64,000 nt of DNA, taken from NCBI GenBank assembly GCA_014305025.1, contig JACRTY010000034.1:19118-83117 (forward strand). The letters run 5' to 3'. Each line of letters begins with the position of its first letter. The stretch's first letter is position 1. Origin of the DNA: Candidatus Nyctobacter psychrophilus. Its GTDB lineage: Bacteria; Vulcanimicrobiota; Vulcanimicrobiia; Vulcanimicrobiales; Vulcanimicrobiaceae. Positions 32,859 to 41,677 of the stretch are shown one piece after another. A program made the position numbers and the translations under genes. Below the pieces are notes generated by a model that made no database searches, had not been told where the DNA came from, and was given only the letters and a program-made list of their open reading frames with translations.

Positions 32859-33566
32859 GTGCACATCGGAATCACGTCTTCGCAGCCCTACATCCGTGAC
32901 GATGTTCTCAATCCGAAGGTCGCGCCGTATGCACGCGCGGTGGAGAGCGCGGGCGGCGAACCGGTGTTGCTCGTCAACGATGTTGCGAATCTCGACGAAC
33001 TGCTGGCGACCCTCGGCGGCATCGTCGTTACCGGCGGCGTCGACGTCGACCCCGCGCGCTATGGTGGTCGGCCGGACCATTCGCGGTCGGCGAAGGGTAC
33101 GTACCGTGCCGACCGAGACGAATTTGAAATCGCATTGCTGCGGGCGGCGCTCGAACGCGGCATCCCGACCTTATGCATCTGCCGCGGCATGCAGATTGCC
33201 AACGTCGCGTTCGGCGGCACGCTGATCGAAGACATCGGGGACGTGCTGGGCGAGCGCGCGGCGCTCGACCACCTTGATGGCCGGCACGAAGTAACCGTCG
33301 AACCCGACAGTGCGCTCAGTCGGGTGACCGGCGCGTTGGCCTTTCAAACAAACTCACGTCATCATCAGGCCGTTCGCAACCGCGGCGGCGGCTTGACCAT
33401 CGCCGCCCGAACATCCGACGGTATCGTCGAAGCGCTCGAAGCAACAGTCGAACACCCGTATTTCCTTGCCGTCCAATGGCATCCCGAAGATCTCAACGAC
33501 GACATCAGCCGTCGCTTGTTCGCGACTCTCATCGCCGCCGGCTGCAATCGCGGGGCAGCTTTATAA
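32859..33566 (+). CDS. Class I glutamine-amidotransferase-like (peptidase C26) gamma-glutamyl hydrolase
   Basis: A 235-residue protein with GIVVTGGVDVDPARYG near residues 54-69, the nucleophile Cys108 in ICRGMQIANVAFGGTL, and the His208-Glu210 pair in QWHPED. This is the PuuD / gamma-glutamyl-GABA hydrolase subgroup of peptidase C26. It follows egtD by 21 bp and shares its strand. In ergothioneine pathways a gamma-glutamyl group is removed, but by the unrelated EgtC fold, so whether this enzyme serves the same purpose is only an idea. GTG start. Confidence 0.85.
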   Translation: MHIGITSSQPYIRDDVLNPKVAPYARAVESAGGEPVLLVNDVANLDELLATLGGIVVTGGVDVDPARYGGRPDHSRSAKGTYRADRDEFEIALLRAALERGIPTLCICRGMQIANVAFGGTLIEDIGDVLGERAALDHLDGRHEVTVEPDSALSRVTGALAFQTNSRHHQAVRNRGGGLTIAARTSDGIVEALEATVEHPYFLAVQWHPEDLNDDISRRLFATLIAAGCNRGAAL

Positions 33567-33576
33567 CGCTGGAACG

Positions 33577-34089
33577 TTACAGGAGGTCATCGCGTGGAGT
33601 GCGCTCAGCGTCTGCGAAGGCGCGATTTTCGCAGCGCATTCGCCATCCGAGCATAGCAAGATTCGCGCCTCCGAAGATCAGTGCGAGCCGCCTTAAGCCC
33701 AATGCCAATGCAACGCACGGCAACTCCAATGCCACGATGACGTAATTGGGGTGGCGGACGAAGCGGTATGGTCCTGTTACGACTGGCGGCGCGGCCGGTA
33801 GAAGCATGATGCGCGTCGTCCAACGCTCGCGGAGCGTCGCTAAGACCCACACGCGACCGAGCTGTAGACCGAAGAACAAGCCCAAAAAAAGCGGCAAAAC
33901 ACAGCGATGTCGTCCGCGCACCCAAAGCATGGCCAGCCAGCTTGCGTGCAAAGCCACCATCGCGGGATAGTGACCAGCGGCGACTTCATACGCGCCGCGC
34001 CGACGCAGCGCGCGGGTGTTTCGGGACGCGATTGCAAGCTCGACGGCCCGCTGCAGCGAGATGAATGCCAGCAACACCGCGCCCTTCAC
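33577..34089 (-). CDS. ICMT-family membrane methyltransferase (BpsB-like)
   Basis: A 170-residue membrane protein. Its C-terminal half has PPVVTGPYRFVRHPNYVIVA and a GGANLAMLGWRMRCENRAF segment, as in isoprenylcysteine carboxyl methyltransferase-family proteins; the HPNY motif is diagnostic. Four hydrophobic spans are predicted. It is translationally coupled (GTGA) to the type III polyketide synthase gene. In bacilli the ICMT-type protein BpsB O-methylates alkylpyrones and alkylresorcinols made by BpsA, and the same pairing here supports that function. Confidence 0.82.
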   Translation of the reverse strand: MKGAVLLAFISLQRAVELAIASRNTRALRRRGAYEVAAGHYPAMVALHASWLAMLWVRGRHRCVLPLFLGLFFGLQLGRVWVLATLRERWTTRIMLLPAAPPVVTGPYRFVRHPNYVIVALELPCVALALGLRRLALIFGGANLAMLGWRMRCENRAFADAERTPRDDLL

Positions 34090-35168
34090 GCGGCGCGCTC
34101 GAGTGCGACGAAGCTCGCCGTAAAGCCGGGGCCAAGCGCTGCAAGCATCGTGTTCTTGCATAGACCCGCTGCTATCGCCCGTTCCAGAACGAAGAGCACC
34201 GTCGGCGACGACATGTTGCCGAAATCGCGCATCACGCCGCGCTCATGATCGAGGGCACCCGCCGCTAGGCCTAGCGCGGCCTCAATCGCCTCGATCACGC
34301 GTGTCCCGCCGGGGTGGCAAAGCACGCGTCCGATTCGCTTGGGGTCGACTTCGAGGCGGCCCGTCGCCCCCTGGAAGCTTTCACGGTAGCGGCGTTCGAC
34401 GAACGCCGGCAAGGAACGCGAGAGAAGAACCCCGAGTCCCACGTCGTCGATCGCCCAGCCCATGATGTCTAACGTGCCCGGCCATAAGTGTTCGGTTGCA
34501 CCGGCGAAGGCCGCTATCGACGCAATCGACGGATCGCTCGACACGATCGCTGCCGCAGCGCCGTCGCCGAAGAGCGACGTTGCGATAACGTCGGCTTTCG
34601 TCGCTCGATCCAAACGAAACGCCAGCGTGCATAGTTCGACTGCAACGAGAAGAACCGTCGTTCCGGGCCGCGCCGCCGCGAGTCGCGAGGCGATCGCGAG
34701 TCCGGTCACGCCACCTGCGCAGCCCAGGCCGAAGACCGGAGTGCGCTCCACGTCTGCACGAAATCCCATCTTCGGCAGCACGCGCGCTTCCAAACTTGGC
34801 GTGGTCACGCCGGTGGAGGACACGGTGACGACGGCATCGACCGCAGTTGGCGGTAGACCCGCTGCGTCGAGGGCCCGCTTTGCGACACTCTTGAAGAGAT
34901 GCGTCGCACCGTCGACATACGCCGCCGTACGCTCCTCCCAGCCATGCGACTGGGCAAACCACGGCAAGGCGGAAACCGAGTAACGCCGCTCCACGCCCGT
35001 TGACGCGAAAACGCCCGCGACCCGTTCGTAGTCGCGCATTTTGCGACTAAACAGGGCGCGCGAATGTTCCTCGGCGAGACGCTGATCGATTTGATTGTCG
35101 GGGACCGCGGTCGCGACCGATATTAGCTTTGCCGGGCATGCCAAGCCGCGCGCAGTAAGGTCTCGCAC
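34086..35168 (-). CDS. Type III polyketide synthase (chalcone synthase-like, BpsA/SrsA-like)
   Basis: A 360-residue thiolase-fold enzyme with the type III PKS triad: Cys150 in FGLGCAGGVTGLAIA, His285 in LCHPGGTRVIEAIE and Asn318 in DFGNMSSPTVLF. Bacterial homologues condense long-chain acyl-CoA with malonyl-CoA to alkylresorcinols or alkylpyrones. The overlapping ICMT-type methyltransferase gene strengthens this reading. GTG at the 5' end lies 9 bp from an alternative divergent start, so the true N-terminus is a little uncertain; conserved sequence begins about LISVATAVPDNQ. Confidence 0.9.
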   Translation of the reverse strand: MRDLTARGLACPAKLISVATAVPDNQIDQRLAEEHSRALFSRKMRDYERVAGVFASTGVERRYSVSALPWFAQSHGWEERTAAYVDGATHLFKSVAKRALDAAGLPPTAVDAVVTVSSTGVTTPSLEARVLPKMGFRADVERTPVFGLGCAGGVTGLAIASRLAAARPGTTVLLVAVELCTLAFRLDRATKADVIATSLFGDGAAAAIVSSDPSIASIAAFAGATEHLWPGTLDIMGWAIDDVGLGVLLSRSLPAFVERRYRESFQGATGRLEVDPKRIGRVLCHPGGTRVIEAIEAALGLAAGALDHERGVMRDFGNMSSPTVLFVLERAIAAGLCKNTMLAALGPGFTASFVALERAA

Positions 35169-35246
35169 ACCTGCTTTATGCCCGAAATAGCGTTCATCGA
35201 ATATGGCAAGCGGTGCCGCTGCCTCTCCAGCGAATGCCGCGGTGGT

Positions 35247-35864
35247 ATGTTTTTCGCCACGCTCTTGCTCGCAACGACGAGCGCAAACGCCGCGCCATCG
35301 CCCTCCTCGGCGCTCAATGAGTTTACCGCGGCGTGGTCAGGGATCGGTTCGTATAGCGCCACGTTGACCATGCACGAAACCGAAGGCAACGACGTTCAAG
35401 ACCGGACGTACGCGTACACCTTCGCTAAGCCGGCTAACGCGACGATTGCCATCACGGCCGGACCCGGTCGCGGCGGTAAGGTGAGCTGGTCGGGCGGCGA
35501 CGACGTTACCGGATCGCCACCGGGGATTCTGGGCGCCATTAAAGTGCATATGTCGCTTCACGATCACCGCGTCACGTCGCTGCGGGGCGACACCGTTGCG
35601 ATGGCGTCGTTCGGCTGGCTGCGCGACCACCTGCGGCGCACCAAGGGAACGATAACGCAAATGGCGGGCCCCGAGGTCCGCGGCGTTGCGACGAGCGAGG
35701 TGGGCCTGGCGGTCACGGACCCAAGCGCCGATGACGGCGTAACGCGCGAAGTGGTGTTGCTTTCGCAGCGCACCCATCTGCCGGTCGAATTTGAACGCTA
35801 CGTCGGCGCGTCGCTCGTTAAGGACATCCGGTACTCGGACGTCGTCACCAGTCCAACACACTGA
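35247..35864 (+). CDS. Secreted LolA-like protein
   Basis: A 205-residue protein with a signal peptide (MFFATLLLATTSANAA). The mature part has SYSATLTMHETEGNDVQDRT, AYTFAKPANATIAIT, GKVSWSGGDDVTG and LPVEFERYVGASLVKDIRYSD, which follow the open beta-sheet pattern of LolA-type proteins. A start at 35178 would give a longer N-terminus but leave only 9 bp before the PKS gene; the later ATG was preferred. No partner is obvious. It is similar in type, not sequence, to the secreted protein near 24.7 kb. Confidence 0.65.
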   Translation: MFFATLLLATTSANAAPSPSSALNEFTAAWSGIGSYSATLTMHETEGNDVQDRTYAYTFAKPANATIAITAGPGRGGKVSWSGGDDVTGSPPGILGAIKVHMSLHDHRVTSLRGDTVAMASFGWLRDHLRRTKGTITQMAGPEVRGVATSEVGLAVTDPSADDGVTREVVLLSQRTHLPVEFERYVGASLVKDIRYSDVVTSPTH

Positions 35865-35881
35865 GTTGCCGCCAAGGGCAT

Positions 35882-36490
35882 CTATGTGAGGCGCCGTTCG
35901 GCCAGCCGAAGTAGACGATCGGCGACGATGGCGAGCGCCGCGGCGACGACGCTGCCGGCGATCGTCCGGTCGGGGGCGTCGTGTTGCAGGCCGTAGAGGA
36001 TGAGGACGCCCAGACCGCCCGCATTGACCCAAGCGCCGAGCGTCGCGAGCGCGATTAGGGCGACGGTCGCAAGGCGCACGCCGCCGAGCATCACGGGCAA
36101 CGCTTGTGGGAATTCGACGCGCCAGAAGCGCTGCCACGGCGTCATGCCCAGACCCCGAGCGGCCTCGACCAGCGGAACGGGAACGCCGCGCAAGCCGAGC
36201 ACGACGTTGCGCACGAGCAGCATCTGCGCGTAGATGACGAGCGCCAGGATCGCGGTCGTGCTGCCGATGCCGAAGACGGGCACGAGCACCGCGAAGAGCG
36301 CGAGGCTGGGGATCGTGTACGAAACGTTGAGCGCTTGCAGCACGACGGCCCCCAAGCGCCGCGAGCGGGCGATGAAGACTCCTAGCGGAAGGGCAAGCGC
36401 TGCTGCGATCCCAAGTGACGTCAGTACGAGATAGAGATGTTCGACGAGGTGGCCCGCGACCGTACTGCTATGGGTGAAGAGGTACGTCAT
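35882..36490 (-). CDS. Osmoprotectant ABC transporter permease (OpuBB/OpuBD-like)
   Basis: A 202-residue permease with five to six helices and the inner-membrane binding-protein-dependent signature GLGMTPWQRFWRVEFPQALP (EAA loop). It is short, as usual for OpuBB/OpuBD/YehY permeases. It is the last gene of a four-gene operon with the ATPase, substrate-binding protein and second permease. Its ATG overlaps the ATPase stop (ATGA). Likely substrates are glycine betaine, choline or carnitine. Confidence 0.92.
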   Translation of the reverse strand: MTYLFTHSSTVAGHLVEHLYLVLTSLGIAAALALPLGVFIARSRRLGAVVLQALNVSYTIPSLALFAVLVPVFGIGSTTAILALVIYAQMLLVRNVVLGLRGVPVPLVEAARGLGMTPWQRFWRVEFPQALPVMLGGVRLATVALIALATLGAWVNAGGLGVLILYGLQHDAPDRTIAGSVVAAALAIVADRLLRLAERRLT

Positions 36491-37551
36491 TGCGCTTGCG
36501 CGGCAATGGCCGTGCGCACGTCCTCGAACGTCAGCGTGCCGAGCGTTCGGCCATCCTCGCTGACGGCCACGGCCGACGCACCCTGTAAGAGGAGCGAAAG
36601 CGCATCGCGCAAGCTCGCGTCGGCGTCGATGGGCGCAGACATGGTGTTCTCGGTCGCTTCAAGCGTCGTAGATCGTTCGACGCGGGTCTGAATTGCATCG
36701 CGCGCGCGGAGAAGCTGGAGTCGCCGCACGGCGTCCTTGGCGTCGAGCAGTTTTTCGACGTACGGGGTCGCGGGATGCGCAAGGATGCGTAGCGGGGCGC
36801 CGGTCTGCTCGATCTTACCCTCGCGCATGACGACGATGCGGTCCGCCAGCCGCAACGCTTCATCGACGTCGTGGGTGACGAAGATGATCGTCGTCCCGAG
36901 CGCCCGATGGATGCGCAGCGTTTCATCTTGGAGCGCGAGGCGGACGATGGCGTCGACGGCCCCGAAGGGCTCATCCATCAAGAGCACGCGCGGTTCGGCC
37001 GCGAGCGCGCGCGCGACGCCGACGCGCTGCGCTTCGCCGCCGGAGAGTTCGCGCGGGTAACGTCCGCGATACCGCTCGGGCTCGAGTTGCGTAAGCCCAA
37101 GCAACTCGTCCACGCGGGCGGCGATGCGCGCGCGATCCCAATGCAACAGCCGCGGCACGACCGCGATGTTCTGCGCGACCGTCAGGTGCGGAAACAGCCC
37201 GACCGCTTGTATGACGTAGCCGATGCCGCGGCGCAGCTCTTCGGGCGTTACGTCTCCGACGTTACGCCCATCGACGGCGATCGTGCCCGCGGCGGGTATG
37301 ACGAGCCGGTTGATGGTGCGCAAGAACGTGCTTTTACCGCAGCCCGAGGGCCCGAGCAAAACGATAAATTCGCCGGCCTCCACCCCGAGGCTCATGTCGT
37401 CGACGGCGTTTCGATCGCTCTCGGCATACCGTACGGCGACGTCTCGGGCGTCGATCGACGCGCCGCGGCGCGGGCCGTCGCGGTGTTCGCTCAACCGTCC
37501 AGTCCCGGAGCGTTCATCATCAGGCGAGGCGATGCTCGCGCAGAAAAGCAT
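36487..37551 (-). CDS. Osmoprotectant ABC transporter ATP-binding protein (OpuBA/OpuCA-like) with CBS-type tail
   Basis: The ATPase has a Walker A GPSGCGKST, Q-loop GYVIQAVGLFPHLTV, signature ELSGGEAQR and Walker B VLLMDEPFG. A C-terminal region (about 290-350: SAPIDADASLRDALSLLL, VAVSEDGRTLGTLTFEDV) resembles one CBS motif, as in OpuA-type ATPases that sense ionic strength; a full pair is not evident. The annotated ATG overlaps the substrate-binding gene by 31 bp; a TTG at 37494 is an alternative start. It energises the adjoining permeases. Confidence 0.9.
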   Translation of the reverse strand: MLFCASIASPDDERSGTGRLSEHRDGPRRGASIDARDVAVRYAESDRNAVDDMSLGVEAGEFIVLLGPSGCGKSTFLRTINRLVIPAAGTIAVDGRNVGDVTPEELRRGIGYVIQAVGLFPHLTVAQNIAVVPRLLHWDRARIAARVDELLGLTQLEPERYRGRYPRELSGGEAQRVGVARALAAEPRVLLMDEPFGAVDAIVRLALQDETLRIHRALGTTIIFVTHDVDEALRLADRIVVMREGKIEQTGAPLRILAHPATPYVEKLLDAKDAVRRLQLLRARDAIQTRVERSTTLEATENTMSAPIDADASLRDALSLLLQGASAVAVSEDGRTLGTLTFEDVRTAIAAQAQ

Positions 37552-38422
37552 GTGCGGCGTCGGCGGGATCCATCTTTTCCCGATCGACTTGACCGTTGAG
37601 CCGGCGCATGACGGCGTCGGTCAAGAACGGCGCAAGCGCGTTCAAGTGCGCGGCCAGTGACGGCATTGCGGCCAGCGTGTCGTCGCGCACGACCGGCGCA
37701 ACCTGGTACGACGGCCAAAAGTGCTTGTCGTCGGCCAGCAACACGAGGCGATCGTATTCGATCTGACCGTCGGTTCCAAAGGCCACTACGATATCGACTT
37801 GTCCTGATTCGAGCGCCGTGTATTTCAGGCCGATATCGAACAATTTGATGTCTTTGAAGCGAAAGCCGCCGTACGCTTTCTGCAAGCCGGGCAGGCCGTC
37901 GGGCCGTGTGGTGAACTCCGGAATGGCCCCCAAGCGCAATTGCGGTGCCGCCCTTGCCGTTTGCGTAAGCGTTCGCACGCCGTACTGCTGGGAGACGGCG
38001 CGCGTCGTCGCGAGTGCTTGCGTATCGTTGAACGGTGCGGGCGTAAGCCACGTCAACCCGTATTGCTCCTTGTATGCCCGCTTCACCGCTGCGTACAACG
38101 TCGCGGCATCGGCAATGGGCGGCCGGTGCAGAACGCTAAGCAGCGCCGTCCCGGTATATTCGGGGTACAGGTCGATGTCGCCGCGCCGCAGTGCCTCCAT
38201 CGCGACCTGCGTGCCGCCCAAGTCGAACTTGCGCGTAACCCGGAAGCCGCGCGCTTCGAGCGTTTGCGCGTAGAGTTCGCCGAGCACGAGTTCTTCGGTG
38301 AAGTTCTTCGCCCCAATCGAGAGAGACCGACCGGCGTGGTGCGCGCACGAGGGCAGAACGGCGAACGACGCGAGCATCGCCAGAACGTCATTACGCTTCG
38401 GCACGGCGCCGAACGCGCTCAT
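37520..38422 (-). CDS. Osmoprotectant ABC transporter substrate-binding lipoprotein (OpuBC/OsmX-like)
   Basis: A 300-residue binding protein. The lipobox-like LPSC in its signal (about residues 23-26) suggests membrane tethering. The mature part has IGAKNFTEELVLGELYAQTL, RGDIDLYPEYTGTAL and YTALESGQVDIVVAFGTDGQ, hallmarks of the OpuAC/ProX family, in which tyrosines form the cage for a trimethylammonium group. It is encoded between a permease (upstream) and the ATPase (downstream). ATGA overlap with the upstream permease shows translational coupling. Confidence 0.92.
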   Translation of the reverse strand: MSAFGAVPKRNDVLAMLASFAVLPSCAHHAGRSLSIGAKNFTEELVLGELYAQTLEARGFRVTRKFDLGGTQVAMEALRRGDIDLYPEYTGTALLSVLHRPPIADAATLYAAVKRAYKEQYGLTWLTPAPFNDTQALATTRAVSQQYGVRTLTQTARAAPQLRLGAIPEFTTRPDGLPGLQKAYGGFRFKDIKLFDIGLKYTALESGQVDIVVAFGTDGQIEYDRLVLLADDKHFWPSYQVAPVVRDDTLAAMPSLAAHLNALAPFLTDAVMRRLNGQVDREKMDPADAAHAFLREHRLA

Positions 38423-39030
38423 CCGCTGCGCGCGCCCGTACGAACGGCGATCCGCCGCTCGACGACCGTCAATAAGCCTTGCACCACCAGCGCCAGTACG
38501 GCGACGGCGATCGCGCCTTCGAAGAGTTGACCGTAGTCGCCGCCGGCTAGTCCGTTGAGGATATATTCGCCCAAGCCGCCGCCGCCGATGAACGCCGCCA
38601 GCGTGGCGCTGGCAATCACCTCGACCGCGGCAGTGCGTACTCCGCCGAAGACCACCGGCAAGGCCAGCGGCCATGCGACGCGCGCGCGAACCTGCCGTTC
38701 GGTCATGCCGAGGCCGTGCGCTGCGTCGATCAGCGCGGCGGAGACGTTGCGCAGCGCGACGTCGGTGTTGATGACGATCGGCGGGATGGCGAGAAAGACC
38801 AGCGCGACGAGCGACGGCCGGAAACCGATTCCCAAGAACGGCTGAGCCAGCGCCAGTACCGCCAGGCTCGGGATGACGCGGGCGACATTGACGCCGGCAA
38901 GCGACACGTCGCGCAGCGCGGCCGTGCGCGCAATCGCACTGCCCAGCGGTATGCCGAGCACGAGCGCGCACGCCAGCGCCGCGCCCGAGAGAATCAGGTG
39001 GTCACGCACGTGCAGCAGCAGGTCGCTCAT
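38419..39030 (-). CDS. Osmoprotectant ABC transporter permease (OpuBB-like), first gene of operon
   Basis: A 203-residue permease with about five helices and the EAA-loop sequence GLGMTERQVRARVAWPLALP. It differs from the permease at the other end of the operon, so the complex has two non-identical permeases. The operon order is permease, binding protein, ATPase, permease, each coupled by overlapping start and stop. The start ATG overlaps the divergent polyphosphate kinase start region. Confidence 0.92.
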   Translation of the reverse strand: MSDLLLHVRDHLILSGAALACALVLGIPLGSAIARTAALRDVSLAGVNVARVIPSLAVLALAQPFLGIGFRPSLVALVFLAIPPIVINTDVALRNVSAALIDAAHGLGMTERQVRARVAWPLALPVVFGGVRTAAVEVIASATLAAFIGGGGLGEYILNGLAGGDYGQLFEGAIAVAVLALVVQGLLTVVERRIAVRTGARSG

Positions 39031-41200
39031 GGAGCTCGCGGTGGACTTCCCAGCCGCACTGCCGAAGACCCTTGAGATGATCGTGCAGCCCCAGCCGGCC
39101 GTTGCCGGCGAGCGCGAAGCACCCGTACTGCCCGCAACGCCGGTGCTGGACGACCCGTCGCTCTACTTCAGTCGCGAGCTTTCGTGGCTGGAGTTCAACG
39201 ACCGTGTCCTCGAAGAGGCGATCGACGGCAGCAATCCGCTGCTGGAGCGCCTCAAATTCACGGCCATCTACGGCACCAATCTCGACGAGTATTTCATGAT
39301 TCGGGTGGCGGCGCTCAAGCAGCAGATCGCCGCCGAAGTGCACAAGCGCGCCAACGATGGACGGCTGCCTGCCGAGCAACTCGCCGCGATCTCCGAACGG
39401 CTGCGCGGCTCACTGGAACGGTTTCGCGCCCTCTTGTGCGATCGGCTTTTTCCGGCGCTGGAGCGCGAGGGCATCGCCATTCGGCGCTACGAAGAACTAA
39501 CCGTCACGCAACGTGCCGAACTCGAGCGCATGTTCGAGGCGCGGGTCTTTCCGGTTCTCACGCCGCTGGCCGTCGATCAGGGCCACCCGTTTCCGTATAT
39601 CTCCAACCTGTCGCTGTCGCTCGGCGTCGAGATGTATGAGATGACCGACGACGGACCGCGCATGCACTTTGCGCGGGTCAAAGTTCCACCGAGCCTCCCG
39701 CGCTTCGTGCCGCTGCCCGCGCCCGAGGGACAATACCAGTACGTCACCTTGGAAGACGTGATCGCGCACAATCTGGGCGCCCTCTTTCCGGGCATGGACG
39801 TGCGCGCTTCGTACTGTTTCCGCGTCACCCGCGACGCCGACCTCGATCTGCAGGAAGATGAGGCCGACGATCTGTTGCGCGCGATCGAATCGGAGTTACA
39901 ACGGCGCCGCTTCGGGGAGCCGGTCCGGCTTGAAGTCGAAGCCTCGATGCCCCTCCACTTACGCGGCATGTTGCTCGAAGCGCTGTCGCTCGACGACGTC
40001 GACTTGTATGAAATCGACGGCCTGATGGGCTGGTCGGATTTCTTGACGATCGCCAATCTCGACCGGCCCGATTTGCACGATCCGCCCTTCACGCCCGCGA
40101 TTCCTAAGCGCCTCGTCGGCGAACCCGACATCTTCGCAGCGATTCGCGAAGGCGATCTGTTGCTGCACCACCCGTTCGACTCGTTCGATCCGGTCGTCCA
40201 ATTCGTGCAGGCCGCCGCCAGTGACCCAAGCGTGCTCGCGATCAAACAGACGCTGTACCGCACCTCCGGAAACTCGCCGATCATCGCGGCGCTGATCGAA
40301 GCGGCGGAGGGCGGCAAACAAGTTGCCGCCCTGATCGAACTCAAGGCACGCTTCGACGAAGAGAACAACATTCAGTGGGCGCGTAACCTCGAACGCGTCG
40401 GGGCGCACGTCGTCTACGGATTCCCCGGTCTCAAGGTGCACGCTAAAGTGACGCTCGTGGTGCGGGATGAACCCGACGGCATCCGGCGCTACATGCACTT
40501 CGGCACCGGCAACTACAACGACAAGACGGCGCGCATCTACACCGACGTGTCGCTGTTCACCTGCCGCCCGGATCTGGGTCGCGATGTCACGCACCTCTTC
40601 AACCGGCTGACCGGATTCTCGAAGGCGACGCGCTACGAAGAATTGCTGGTCGCGCCGACGTCCCTGCGCTCCGGTTTTCTCGAATTGATCGAGCGCGAAA
40701 CCGAACACGCCGTAGCCGGCCGCCCAAGCGGCATCGTGGCGAAGCTCAACGCGGTCAGCGACGGCGGCATCGTGCGCGCCCTGTATCGCGCTTCCCAGGC
40801 GGGCGTGCCGATCGACCTCTTCGTGCGCGGCATGTGCGAACTGCGCCCGGGCGTGCCCGGCGTCAGCGAGACGATCCGCGTACGCAGCATCGTGGGCCGC
40901 TTCCTGGAGCACTCACGCATCTTCTGTTTTGCCAACGGCGGACGCCGTGAGATCTTCATCGGTAGCGCCGACTGGATGGGGCGTAACCTCGACCGCCGCG
41001 TCGAAACGATCGTGCCCGTGCTCGACGCGGCGTTGCGTGACGACATTGTTGCCGACATTCTCAACGTCTACGCCGAGGACAACTGTAAAACGCGCTGGCT
41101 GCGCTCCGACGGAACCTACGTGCGCAGGCTTCCTCACAATGGCGAAGCCCGCCACTGTGCGCAGACGATGCTGCTCGAAGCGGCGCAAGCCCTCTCCTAA
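39029..41200 (+). CDS. ppk1: Polyphosphate kinase 1
   Basis: A 723-residue PPK1 with the N-terminal DPSLYFSRELSWLEFNDRVL and the middle-domain FPVLTPLAVDQGHPFPYISN. The catalytic C-terminal half contains VLAIKQTLYRTSGNSPII, the phosphorylated His near residue 471 in PGLKVHAKVTLVVR, and MHFGTGNYNDKTARIYTD. It transfers the ATP gamma phosphate to polyphosphate. The first ATG overlaps the divergent permease start. An ATG at 39077 is an alternative that would leave room for a promoter. A CHAD-domain protein, often polyphosphate-associated, is encoded at 52 kb. Confidence 0.95.
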   Translation: MELAVDFPAALPKTLEMIVQPQPAVAGEREAPVLPATPVLDDPSLYFSRELSWLEFNDRVLEEAIDGSNPLLERLKFTAIYGTNLDEYFMIRVAALKQQIAAEVHKRANDGRLPAEQLAAISERLRGSLERFRALLCDRLFPALEREGIAIRRYEELTVTQRAELERMFEARVFPVLTPLAVDQGHPFPYISNLSLSLGVEMYEMTDDGPRMHFARVKVPPSLPRFVPLPAPEGQYQYVTLEDVIAHNLGALFPGMDVRASYCFRVTRDADLDLQEDEADDLLRAIESELQRRRFGEPVRLEVEASMPLHLRGMLLEALSLDDVDLYEIDGLMGWSDFLTIANLDRPDLHDPPFTPAIPKRLVGEPDIFAAIREGDLLLHHPFDSFDPVVQFVQAAASDPSVLAIKQTLYRTSGNSPIIAALIEAAEGGKQVAALIELKARFDEENNIQWARNLERVGAHVVYGFPGLKVHAKVTLVVRDEPDGIRRYMHFGTGNYNDKTARIYTDVSLFTCRPDLGRDVTHLFNRLTGFSKATRYEELLVAPTSLRSGFLELIERETEHAVAGRPSGIVAKLNAVSDGGIVRALYRASQAGVPIDLFVRGMCELRPGVPGVSETIRVRSIVGRFLEHSRIFCFANGGRREIFIGSADWMGRNLDRRVETIVPVLDAALRDDIVADILNVYAEDNCKTRWLRSDGTYVRRLPHNGEARHCAQTMLLEAAQALS

Positions 41201-41228
41201 CGAATGCCCCCACGAGCGCCGGCGTGGG

Positions 41229-41675
41229 TCAGGAGGCGGACGATGCGACCCGGATCAGCGTTTGCTGCATGAGTGCGCAGGGCGACCGCTTGCCGTCGCG
41301 ATCGACGAATATCTCGATGCTGCAGACGGTCAGCGTGCGACCGCTGCGCACGACGCGCGCGTCGGCAACCAGCGTTTCGCCGTGAGCCGGCGCCAGTAAA
41401 TTGATCTTGAACTCGACGGCTAAGACGTCTCCGTCCGCACCGAACAGCGTTGCGGCCGCGCAACCGCCGGTCGCGTCGGCGAGCGTGCTCGTCACGCCCG
41501 CGTGGAAGTAGCCATGCTGCTGTCCGAGCTCCGGCCGGAACGGCGCGACCGCGACGCAGCGGCCGGGTTCCAGTTCCGTGATCTTGGCTCCGAGCAACGC
41601 GAGGGCGCCCTGGCGGGCGAAGATGTCCCGCACGCGCCTTTGCCAGCCGGCATCGCGGGGCTCGAACGGCGCCAC
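41229..41675 (-). CDS. PaaI-family hotdog thioesterase
   Basis: A 148-residue hotdog-fold protein. The family features are LGQQHGYFHAGVTSTLADAT (active-site Asn/Asp-type loop, here with H and D), GGCAAATLFG and VEFKINLLAPAHGETLVADA. Such enzymes hydrolyse aryl or acyl-CoA thioesters. It ends the bolA-grx-EVE operon, 2 bp after the EVE gene stop. GTG start. The substrate is not evident. Confidence 0.85.
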   Translation of the reverse strand: MAPFEPRDAGWQRRVRDIFARQGALALLGAKITELEPGRCVAVAPFRPELGQQHGYFHAGVTSTLADATGGCAAATLFGADGDVLAVEFKINLLAPAHGETLVADARVVRSGRTLTVCSIEIFVDRDGKRSPCALMQQTLIRVASSAS

Positions 41676-41677
41676 GT

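Noticed and set aside
32859..33566. Peptidase C26 gene as egtC
   Set aside because: EgtC is an Ntn-type class II amidotransferase with N-terminal Cys; this protein has the class I Cys-His-Glu pattern, so the symbol was not used.
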